Below, in pieces: positions 34,911-42,169 of a stretch of 64,000 nt of DNA. Position 1 is the stretch's first letter. Every line of letters starts with the position of its first letter. This stretch comes from Aestuariivita sp. (GTDB lineage Bacteria; Pseudomonadota; Alphaproteobacteria; Rhodobacterales; Rhodobacteraceae). The stretch spans positions 62,001 to 126,000 of the forward strand of contig JAGYKE010000004.1 of the NCBI GenBank assembly GCA_018401465.1, given 5' to 3'. The notes under the pieces were generated by a model. That model was not told where the DNA came from, did not search any database, and saw only the letters and a program-made list of their open reading frames with translations. The position numbers and the translations under genes were made by a program.

Positions 34911-35485
34911 TCGTGTTTCACTGGGTGCGCCACGGGCCGACGCATGAAAAGGCCTTTGTGGGCTGGCGCGACGTGCCGGCCGATCTGTCAGACGTGGCGC
35001 GGATCGGCCGGCTTGACCGGCACCTGCCCGGGGATGCCGCGCTGGTCGCGTCGGACCTGAGCCGCGCCAGCGCCACGGCGGATGCGCTGGGCCAAGGCCG
35101 CCAGCGCCTGCCAGACGACCCGCGCCTGCGCGAATTCAACTTCGGCGACTGGGACGGGCGGCATTTCACCGACATCGCCGAGACCGATCCCGACCTGTCG
35201 CGCGCCTATTGGGAACGTCCGGGCGACATCGCCCCGCCCCGGGGCGAAAGCTGGAACGCCGCCGCGCGTCGTGTGGCGGGCGCGGTCGATGCTCTGATCG
35301 CGGCACCGCCTGCGCGCGATATCGTCATCGTCGCGCATTTCGGCGTGATCCTGACGCAGGTGCAGCGCGCGCTGGGGGTTGATGCGGCCGAAGTGCTCGC
35401 GCACCGGATCGAACCCTTGTCGGTCACCGATCTGGCCTTCGACGGCGCGCAGTGGCGGGTGGGCGGGATCAATCGCCAACCGTGA
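34907..35485 (+). CDS. cobC: Histidine phosphatase, probable alpha-ribazole phosphatase
   Basis: A 192-residue phosphoglycerate-mutase-like phosphatase. The RHG motif WVRHGPTHEKAF carries the catalytic His; the second His is in IVAHFGVI, and EFNFGDWDG matches the acid-residue region of this family. In E. coli and Salmonella CobC dephosphorylates alpha-ribazole phosphate. The assignment rests on coupling to cobU: the GTG start overlaps the cobU stop (GTGA). Without that context it would be only a generic histidine phosphatase. Confidence 0.78.
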   Translation: MIVFHWVRHGPTHEKAFVGWRDVPADLSDVARIGRLDRHLPGDAALVASDLSRASATADALGQGRQRLPDDPRLREFNFGDWDGRHFTDIAETDPDLSRAYWERPGDIAPPRGESWNAAARRVAGAVDALIAAPPARDIVIVAHFGVILTQVQRALGVDAAEVLAHRIEPLSVTDLAFDGAQWRVGGINRQP

Positions 35486-35543
35486 TCGGGGCCATCACCC
35501 GGTTTCGTTTGACGCGAGGGTGCGGGGCGGCGCTGATGGGCGC

Positions 35544-36224
35544 ATGACATGGCAACTTCTTATCGGGCAGAAATCCTATTCCAGCTGGTCGCTGCGCGGC
35601 TGGCTGCCCTTTGCCGTCTTCGACATTCCGGTGACGGTGCATTCCGCGCTTCTTTATGGGGAGCGTTTCGCGGCGGATGTCGCGGCCTTTGGCGGGCACC
35701 GCACGGTGCCCTGCGCGCGCACGCCCGAAGGCGGGGTGCTGACCGATTCGCTGTCGATCGCGTGGCATCTGGCCGACCGGTTCCCCGAGCGCGGCCTGCT
35801 GCCCGCCGACCCCGTCGCCCGGGCCGAGGCGCAGAGCATCATCGCCGAGATGCATACGGGCTTCGTGCCACTGCGCAGCGCCTGCCCGATGAACCTGCGC
35901 ACCGCATGGGCGGGGTTCGTTCCGTCGGAGGCGGTGCTGGCCGATGTCGCGCGGGTCGACGCGATCTGGTCGCGCGCGCTTGCGCGGTCGGGGGGGCCGT
36001 TCCTCTATGGCGAATTCACGCTGGCGGATGTCTTCTATGCGCCGGTCTGCACGCGGCTGCTGACCTATGGCCTGCCGATGTCCGAGGCCGCGCGCGCCTA
36101 TGTAGCCGCCGTCACCCGCCTGCAAGCCTTCCGCGACTGGCGCGATGCGGGACTGGCCGAGGATGACGAGATCGCGCTCTATGACAAGGCGCCGCTGGCG
36201 CGCATTCCCTTTCCGCTGCCCTGA
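35544..36224 (+). CDS. Glutathione S-transferase family protein
   Basis: A 226-residue cytosolic protein with an N-terminal thioredoxin-like GST domain (MTWQLLIGQKSYSSWSLRGW, with a catalytic-type Ser in SYSSWS) and the TDSLSIAWHLADRFP glutathione-contact region, then a helical C-domain (GEFTLADVFYAPVCTRL). Zeta or related bacterial class is likely. The ATG at 35544 is the natural start; the longer open frame upstream overlaps cobC. Substrate unknown; it may conjugate electrophiles. gshB is encoded 2.4 kb away but not in the same operon. Confidence 0.85.
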   Translation: MTWQLLIGQKSYSSWSLRGWLPFAVFDIPVTVHSALLYGERFAADVAAFGGHRTVPCARTPEGGVLTDSLSIAWHLADRFPERGLLPADPVARAEAQSIIAEMHTGFVPLRSACPMNLRTAWAGFVPSEAVLADVARVDAIWSRALARSGGPFLYGEFTLADVFYAPVCTRLLTYGLPMSEAARAYVAAVTRLQAFRDWRDAGLAEDDEIALYDKAPLARIPFPLP

Positions 36225-36285
36225 GGGGTCGCGTTAACCTTCCGGCAACCATGTCCGGACTACCCCTGTCGGCGGCGGCAGGCGG

Positions 36286-37806
36286 ATGGCGGAGATGGTG
36301 GCGCGGGCCTATACGGTGGCATTCCAGGGGGTCGAGGCGCGCCCGGTCGAGGTGCAGTGTTCGGTGACGCCGGGCACGCCGTCCTTCGCCATCGTGGGCC
36401 TGCCCGACAAGGCGGTGTCGGAGGCGCGCGACCGCATCCGCAGCGCGCTGTCGTCGCTGGCCATCGCGCTGCCGTCCAAGCGCATCACCGTGAACCTGTC
36501 GCCCGCCGATCTGCCCAAGGAAGGCAGCCATTTCGACCTGCCCATCGCGATGGCGCTTCTGGCCGCGCTTGACGTGCTGCCGTCGGATGCAGTGGAGGAG
36601 AGCGTGGCGCTGGGGGAATTGTCGCTGGACGGGGCGCTTCTGCCGGTGCTGGGGGCGTTGCCTGCAGCCTTGCGCGCGGCGGAAGACGGGCGCGGGCTCC
36701 TGTGCCCCGCCGCATCGGGGGCCGAGGCCGCCTGGGTCGATGCGACCTGCGTCACCGCAGCGGCCAGCCTTGCGGCGGTGATCCAGCATTTCAACGGCAT
36801 GACGCCCATCGCCCCCGCAAGCCCCGGCGAGGTGCGCCGCGACCCCGCCCGGCGCGACCTGCGCGACGTGAAGGGGCAGGAACGCGCCAAGCGGGCGCTG
36901 GAAATCGCTGCCGCCGGGCGGCATCACCTGATCATGACCGGCCCGCCGGGGTCGGGCAAATCCATGCTGGCGGCGCGCATGCCGGGCCTGTTGCCGCCGC
37001 TGACGCCGATGGAGGCGCTCGAGACCTCGATGATCCATTCGCTGGCGGGGCTTCTGGACGAAGGGGGCATCAGCCGCACGCGGCCCTTCCGCGAACCCCA
37101 TCACACCGCGTCGATGGCGGCCATCGTCGGCGGCGGGCGCGGGGCGAAACCGGGCGAGATCAGCCTGGCCCATAACGGGGTCCTGTTCATGGACGAATTC
37201 CCGGAATTCCCGCGCATGGTGCTGGAAACCCTGCGCCAGCCCATCGAGACGGGCGAGGTCATGGTCGCCCGCGCCAATGCCCATGTGAAATATCCTTGCC
37301 GGTTCCTGCTGGTCGCCGCCGCCAATCCCTGCCGCTGCGGATACCTGACCGACCCTGCGCGCGCCTGTTCGCGCGCGCCGGCCTGCGGCGAGGATTACCT
37401 TGGCCGCATCTCGGGCCCGCTGATGGACCGGTTCGACCTGCGGATCGAGGTGCCGCCGGTGGCCTTCAGCGATCTGGACCTGCCCGCCGACGGGGAAAGT
37501 TCGGCCAGCGTGGCCGACCGGGTGGCGGCGGCCCGCGCGGTGCAGGAGGCGCGCTTTGCCGCCCATGCCGACCTGCACCAGAACGCCGATGCAGAGGGCG
37601 AATTGCTTGACGCCGTGGCGCGGCCCGATCCGGAGGGCGCGGCGCTCCTGACCCGGGTCGCCGACAGGTTCGGGCTGTCGGCGCGGGGCTATCACCGGGT
37701 GCTGCGGGTGGCGCGCACCATCGCGGACCTCGACGGATCAGACGGCGTGCGGCACGCCCATGTGGCCGAGGCGCTCAGCTACCGGATCGGGGTGATGCAG
37801 ATGTGA
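36286..37806 (+). CDS. comM: YifB/ComM-family AAA+ ATPase (Mg-chelatase-like)
   Basis: A 506-residue protein: an N-terminal ChlI-like domain (FAIVGLPDKAVSEARDRIRSA), then an AAA+ module with Walker A GPPGSGKS, Walker B VLFMDEFPEF and the zinc-like NPCRCGY followed by C-containing ACSRAPACGEDY, and a C-terminal helical domain (GLSARGYHRVLRVARTIADL). ComM is a hexameric helicase that drives branch migration during natural transformation. It starts at ATG 36286, with 36295 as an alternative. Its 3' end overlaps a convergent esterase gene by 32 bases. Confidence 0.92.
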   Translation: MAEMVARAYTVAFQGVEARPVEVQCSVTPGTPSFAIVGLPDKAVSEARDRIRSALSSLAIALPSKRITVNLSPADLPKEGSHFDLPIAMALLAALDVLPSDAVEESVALGELSLDGALLPVLGALPAALRAAEDGRGLLCPAASGAEAAWVDATCVTAAASLAAVIQHFNGMTPIAPASPGEVRRDPARRDLRDVKGQERAKRALEIAAAGRHHLIMTGPPGSGKSMLAARMPGLLPPLTPMEALETSMIHSLAGLLDEGGISRTRPFREPHHTASMAAIVGGGRGAKPGEISLAHNGVLFMDEFPEFPRMVLETLRQPIETGEVMVARANAHVKYPCRFLLVAAANPCRCGYLTDPARACSRAPACGEDYLGRISGPLMDRFDLRIEVPPVAFSDLDLPADGESSASVADRVAAARAVQEARFAAHADLHQNADAEGELLDAVARPDPEGAALLTRVADRFGLSARGYHRVLRVARTIADLDGSDGVRHAHVAEALSYRIGVMQM

Positions 37807-38671
37807 GGAAGGCGGCAATCTCGGCCAATGTCGCGCGCGCTTCGGGCAGCCAGGGCTGGAAGAAGGGCCAGACATGGGGCAGGCCCTTGCCTTCGCGAAA
37901 GGTGACGGGTGTGCCTTGGACGGTGAGCTTTGTGGCGAGGCGGGTGGCGTCGTCGCGCAGGATCTCGGTCGTGCCGACCGAGAGCCAGACAGGCGGCGCG
38001 CCGGTCAGATCGGCGAAAAGCGGGCTGGCGCGGGGATCGGCCGGGTCGGCACCCTGCAGATACATCTGCGCGAGTTCGTCCGCGCGTTCTGCGGGCAGCA
38101 GCGCCTCGGCTTCCGCATTGTCGCGGAAGCTGGCACCCGAGAAGGTCAGATCGGTGAGCGGCGACATCGCGAACAGCGCCAGCGGCCGCGGCAGGCCGCG
38201 CGCGAGGATCTCGCCCAGAAGCGCCAGCGCGAGCCCGCCGCCCGCGCTGTCGCCGCCCAGGATGACGGGGCCCTGCGTGATCAGGTCGCCATAGGCGGCC
38301 AGCGCATCGTCGGGGGCGGCGGGAAAGGGGTGTTCGGGCGCAAGGCGGTAATCGGGCAGGATCGCGGGCAGGCCGGCTGCCGCCACCAGCCGCGCCACCA
38401 TCGTGCGGTGCGAGAGCGGGCTGCCGAAGACATATCCGCCCCCATGCAGGTAGAGCAGCGTCGCGCTCAGACGCTGCACCGGCGGGTCGAGCCGCAGCGA
38501 CCGCACCCCGCAACTGACCCAGCGCCGCGTCACGCTGCGCGGGCCGGGGAACAGAAGCTGCCCCTTGCGGTCGAGCGAGCGGCGCAGGTCCTGCGGGTGT
38601 TCGACCCGGGCGAGCCAGGGTTTCTCGATGCGCCGCAGACCTTCGGAGAGAAGGCGGGCGCGCAGGCTCAT
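37775..38671 (-). CDS. Alpha/beta hydrolase, hormone-sensitive-lipase family
   Basis: A 298-residue esterase. The oxyanion-hole motif [13 protein letters not shown], the nucleophile elbow [10 protein letters not shown] and a late catalytic His in [16 protein letters not shown] are all present; the acid follows [11 protein letters not shown]. This is family IV (HSL-like) acting on short-chain esters. No signal peptide. It overlaps gshB by ATGA at its start and is therefore the last gene of the rsmI-yraN-gshB transcript. The C-terminal 11 codons overlap convergent comM. Confidence 0.86.
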   Translation of the reverse strand: MSLRARLLSEGLRRIEKPWLARVEHPQDLRRSLDRKGQLLFPGPRSVTRRWVSCGVRSLRLDPPVQRLSATLLYLHGGGYVFGSPLSHRTMVARLVAAAGLPAILPDYRLAPEHPFPAAPDDALAAYGDLITQGPVILGGDSAGGGLALALLGEILARGLPRPLALFAMSPLTDLTFSGASFRDNAEAEALLPAERADELAQMYLQGADPADPRASPLFADLTGAPPVWLSVGTTEILRDDATRLATKLTVQGTPVTFREGKGLPHVWPFFQPWLPEARATLAEIAAFLTSASPRSGS

Positions 38672-39603
38672 GCCAGTTTCGCTTCGATCACCTGCCAGAT
38701 GCGCGCCGCGACGTTGATGCCGTCGAAACGTTCCAGTTCCTGGATGCCGGTGGGCGAGGTCACGTTGATTTCGGTCAGCCAGTCGCCGATGACGTCGATA
38801 CCGACGAAGACCTGCCCCTTGTCGCGCAGGACGGGGCCGATCCGCGCGCAGATCTCGCGGTCGCGGTCGGTGAGGCCGATCTTTTCGGGGCGCCCGCCCA
38901 CATGCATGTTCGACCGCGTCTCGCCCGCGGCAGGCACGCGGTTGATCGCGCCCACGGGTTCGCCATCGACGAGGATCACGCGCTTGTCGCCCTTGGACAC
39001 GGCGGGCAGGAATTTCTGCACGATCAGCGGTTCGCGCGAGAAGCCGGTGAACAGCTCGTGCAGCGAGGCGAGGTTGCGGTCGCCTTCGTCCAGCCGGAAG
39101 ACGCCCGCGCCGCCATTGCCGTAAAGCGGCTTGAGGATGATGTCGCCGTGCTTGGCCTTGAAGGCCCGGATCGTGGCGAGATCGCGCGCGATCGTGGTGG
39201 GCGGCGTGAGGTCGGGGAAGTTCAGGACCAGGAGCTTTTCCGGCGAATTGCGCACCCAGAACGGGTCGTTCACCACCAGCGTGATCCCCTTGAGCCGGTC
39301 GAGCAGATGCGTCGAGGTGATGTAGTGCATGTCGAAGGGCGGGTCCTGGCGCAGCCAGACCACGTCGAAATCGGCGAGATCGACTTCGCGCAGGGGGCCG
39401 AGGATCGCGGGCGTGCCTTCGACCCGTTGGACTTTCATGTCATGGCCGCGCGCGGTGATGCGGCCTTCCTGATAGGCCAGCATGTCGGGGCTGTAATAGA
39501 ACAGGTCATGCCCGCGCGCCTGCGCCTCTTCGGCGAGGCGGAAGCTGCTGTCGGCGTGGATGTTCACGGACCCGATCGGGTCCATCTGGAAGGCGATCTT
39601 CAT
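38668..39603 (-). CDS. gshB: Glutathione synthetase
   Basis: A 311-residue ATP-grasp ligase joining gamma-glutamylcysteine and glycine, step two of glutathione synthesis. The N-terminal domain begins [20 protein letters not shown], as in the family. The ATP-grasp core shows [42 protein letters not shown] and the C-terminal [21 protein letters not shown] holding metal ligands. Its length matches E. coli GshB (316). It is coupled by ATGA to the esterase downstream. Confidence 0.96.
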   Translation of the reverse strand: MKIAFQMDPIGSVNIHADSSFRLAEEAQARGHDLFYYSPDMLAYQEGRITARGHDMKVQRVEGTPAILGPLREVDLADFDVVWLRQDPPFDMHYITSTHLLDRLKGITLVVNDPFWVRNSPEKLLVLNFPDLTPPTTIARDLATIRAFKAKHGDIILKPLYGNGGAGVFRLDEGDRNLASLHELFTGFSREPLIVQKFLPAVSKGDKRVILVDGEPVGAINRVPAAGETRSNMHVGGRPEKIGLTDRDREICARIGPVLRDKGQVFVGIDVIGDWLTEINVTSPTGIQELERFDGINVAARIWQVIEAKLA

Positions 39604-39665
39604 GGGCCGGCTCCTGTCGGACTGGCCCCGTTCATGGCGCAGCGCGCGCCCGCATGCAATGCCGC

Positions 39666-40043
39666 TCAGGCGTCGAGGAAGGCGTTTTCCACGATCTCGC
39701 AGGCGCCGCGCCCGTCGACCAGCGCCAGATCGAAGCGGCAGGGCGTCAGGCTGCCGCGCGACTGGGTGCCAAGGAATTCCTCGCCCGCGGCGAGGATGCG
39801 GCGCATTTGCCGCCGCCCGAGCGACCAGGCCGCCTGCGCGAAATCGCGCGAGGTCTTCACCTCGATGAAGGACACTTCGCCGTCGCGGATGGTGACGAGG
39901 TCGATCTCTCCGCCCTGTCCGCGCCAGCGCCGGGCCAGCACCCGGTGGCCCTGCGCCTCATATCGGCGCGCGACGATGTCTTCGGCGGCGCGGCCCGCGT
40001 GGAAATTGCGCTGTCCGCGCAGGCAGCGGTCGGTGATCGGCAT
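39666..40043 (-). CDS. yraN: YraN family protein (UPF0102, endonuclease-like fold)
   Basis: A 125-residue protein with the restriction-endonuclease-like motif [20 protein letters not shown] (E-x-D then ExK), the hallmark of YraN. Its biochemical role is not established, although the fold suggests DNA or Holliday-junction binding. The pair rsmI-yraN is conserved across proteobacteria (E. coli yraL-yraM-yraN), and here only four bases separate the two genes, which supports the call. Confidence 0.9.
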   Translation of the reverse strand: MPITDRCLRGQRNFHAGRAAEDIVARRYEAQGHRVLARRWRGQGGEIDLVTIRDGEVSFIEVKTSRDFAQAAWSLGRRQMRRILAAGEEFLGTQSRGSLTPCRFDLALVDGRGACEIVENAFLDA

Positions 40044-40047
40044 CGGG

Positions 40048-40908
40048 TCACTCCTCCTTCGTCAGGCGCAGGGCGCGCTGATAGACATCGCGCCGGGTGA
40101 GACCATGGGCGCGCGCGACCAGATCGGCGGCGTCGCGCAGGGACATGTCGGCCAGCGCCTGCTTCAGGTCCGTATCTACGTCCGATTCGTTGATATCTTC
40201 TGAATCCGCGCGCCCGATCAGCACCACGATCTCGCCCTTTACGGGGGTCTCGGCCAAACGCGCGGCCAGATCGCCCAGCGGCGCGCGCAGCACCTGCTCG
40301 AACTTCTTGGTGATTTCGCGCGCCAGCGCGGCCTCGCGCCCAAGGCCGAGCACCGCCGCGGCATCGGCCAGCATCGCCGCGACCCGGGCGGGCGATTCGA
40401 AGAAGATGAGCGTGCCGGGCACGGCAGCCAGTTCCCCCAGCCGTGCCCGCCGCGCGGCGGAGGCCGACGGAAGGAAGCCTGCGAAGAAGAAGGCGTCCGA
40501 CGGAAGGCCCGACAGGACGAGCGCCGCCAGCGGGGCTGAGGCACCGGGCGCCACCGTCACCATGCCCCCCGCCGCCGTCACCGCGCGCCCCAGCCGGAAG
40601 CCCGGATCGGCGACCAGCGGCATGCCCGCCTCGGACGCATAGGCGACCGATTGCCCATCGCGCACCGCCGCCACCAGCCTGTCGCGCACCGCCTCGCCCG
40701 TGTGGTCATGATAGGCGACGATGCGGCGCCCGCGCAGGGAAACGCCATGAATCTCCATGAGCTTGCGCAGGCTGCGCGTATCCTCGGCCACGAGCACATC
40801 TGCCGCCGCCAGCACGTCGAGCGCCCTGAGCGTGATGTCGCGCGCCGATCCGATCGGTGTCGCGACGAACCAAAGGCCCGCCGCCAGCTTCGGTGTGTCG
40901 GGATTCAA
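40048..40908 (-). CDS. rsmI: 16S rRNA (cytidine-1402-2'-O)-methyltransferase
   Basis: A 286-residue SAM-dependent enzyme of the tetrapyrrole-methylase fold that methylates C1402 in the ribosomal decoding centre. Signature blocks: FVATPIGSARDITLRALDVL, VAEDTRSLRKLM, HDHTGEAVRDRLV and ISDAGMP-type SEAGMPLVADPG. Here SEAG replaces the usual SDAG. The start appears to be a TTG at 40908 with no strong ribosome site. It is divergent from the LpoA-like gene; in E. coli the order yraL(rsmI)-lpoA-yraN is the same arrangement. Confidence 0.93.
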   Translation of the reverse strand: MNPDTPKLAAGLWFVATPIGSARDITLRALDVLAAADVLVAEDTRSLRKLMEIHGVSLRGRRIVAYHDHTGEAVRDRLVAAVRDGQSVAYASEAGMPLVADPGFRLGRAVTAAGGMVTVAPGASAPLAALVLSGLPSDAFFFAGFLPSASAARRARLGELAAVPGTLIFFESPARVAAMLADAAAVLGLGREAALAREITKKFEQVLRAPLGDLAARLAETPVKGEIVVLIGRADSEDINESDVDTDLKQALADMSLRDAADLVARAHGLTRRDVYQRALRLTKEE

Positions 40909-40911
40909 AGC

Positions 40912-40939
40912 TGGACCCGCCTTCCGTCCTGTCTATTAT
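40912..40939 (+). promoter_or_regulatory. Possible promoter of the lpoA-glnD transcript
   Basis: TGGACC (40912-40917) and TATTAT (40934-40939) are spaced by 16 bases, about 58 bases before the lpoA-like start. The -35 matches the consensus only partly. Tentative. Confidence 0.35.
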
Positions 40940-40996
40940 CGCCCCCGGAAAGACCGTGCGGCGCGCGGCGCCGCCCTGAAGGGAGTTTACCTGTCC

Positions 40997-42169
40997 ATGT
41001 TTGCCCGTTTGAGCCCCGTCCGCAAGATCGGCCTGCGCCTTGTCGCGCTGGCAGGATTTCTGGCCATCGCCGCCTGTGCCCCGGTGGCGCCGAATACCGG
41101 ACCGCGGATCGACACGGCCCGGCCGGTGCCGGTGGCGCTGCTGGTGCCGTCGGGATCGGGGCAGTCGGGGGACGATATCCTTGCACGCAGTCTCGAGGAT
41201 GCGGCGCGGCTGGCCATGGCGGAACTTCAGGGCGTGCAGATCGACCTGCGTGTCTATTCGACCGCAGGCAATGCCGCACAGGCCTCGGCCGTGGCGGCCA
41301 AGGCAGTGGACGAGGGCGCGCGCATCATCCTCGGGCCAGTCTATGGCGAAGCGGCCAATGCCGCGGGCGTCGCGGTGCGGTCGCGCAATGTCAACGTGCT
41401 GTCCTTCTCGAACAACACGCAGATCGCAGGCGCAAACGTCTTCGTGCTGGGCGCCACCTTCCAGAACACCGCCGACCGCATGGCGTCCTATGCCGCGGCG
41501 CAGGGGCGGCGCAATGTCGTGATCGTGCATGCCAATGACGTGGGCGGCCAGCTGGCGCAGTCGGCCATCCAGTTCGCGGCGGCGCGCAACGGACTGACCG
41601 TGGGCGGCAGCGTGGGGTATGACCTGTCGCAGCAGGCGGTGATCAACGCGGTCCCGCAGATCGTGGCAACCGCGCGCGCGGCGGAGGCGGACGCGATCTT
41701 CCTCGACGCGACGACGGCGGGGGCGCTATCGCTGTTCACCCAGCTCCTGCCCGAGGCGGGGCTGCGGTCTGACACGGTCCAGTATATCGGCCTCACGCGC
41801 TGGGACATCCCGCCCCAGACGCTGGAGCTTCCCGGCGTGCAGGGCGGATGGTTCGCGCTGCCTGATCCGGACCTGACGAACCGGTTCACCAGCCGCTATC
41901 TGGCGGCCTATGGCACGGCTCCGCATCCGATCGCGGGGCTGGCCTTTGACGGCATCGCGGCGATCGGTGCGCTGGTCGCGGCGGGACAGGCCGACGCATT
42001 GACCGGCGCGGCGCTGACGCAGGCCGCGGGCTTTCAGGGCGTCAACGGAATCTTCCGGCTGCGCCCCGACGGGACAAACGAACGCGGCCTTGCCGTGGCC
42101 ACGATCCAGAACAGACAGGTGGTTGTAATTGACCCTGCCCCAAGAAGCTTTGCCGGCGCCGGGCTCTGA
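40997..42169 (+). CDS. LpoA-like penicillin-binding protein activator lipoprotein
   Basis: A 390-residue lipoprotein: signal with lipobox LAIAAC near residue 24, then a periplasmic-binding-protein type 1 fold (PVALLVPSGSGQSGDD; ARIILGPVYGEAANAAGVAV; NVNVLSFSNN). It matches the C-terminal domain of E. coli LpoA, which activates PBP1A from the outer membrane; the N-terminal TPR part of LpoA is missing, as is usual in alphaproteobacteria. The divergent rsmI-yraN neighbourhood agrees. An amino-acid-binding role remains possible. Its end overlaps glnD by 41 bases. Confidence 0.82.
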   Translation: MFARLSPVRKIGLRLVALAGFLAIAACAPVAPNTGPRIDTARPVPVALLVPSGSGQSGDDILARSLEDAARLAMAELQGVQIDLRVYSTAGNAAQASAVAAKAVDEGARIILGPVYGEAANAAGVAVRSRNVNVLSFSNNTQIAGANVFVLGATFQNTADRMASYAAAQGRRNVVIVHANDVGGQLAQSAIQFAAARNGLTVGGSVGYDLSQQAVINAVPQIVATARAAEADAIFLDATTAGALSLFTQLLPEAGLRSDTVQYIGLTRWDIPPQTLELPGVQGGWFALPDPDLTNRFTSRYLAAYGTAPHPIAGLAFDGIAAIGALVAAGQADALTGAALTQAAGFQGVNGIFRLRPDGTNERGLAVATIQNRQVVVIDPAPRSFAGAGL

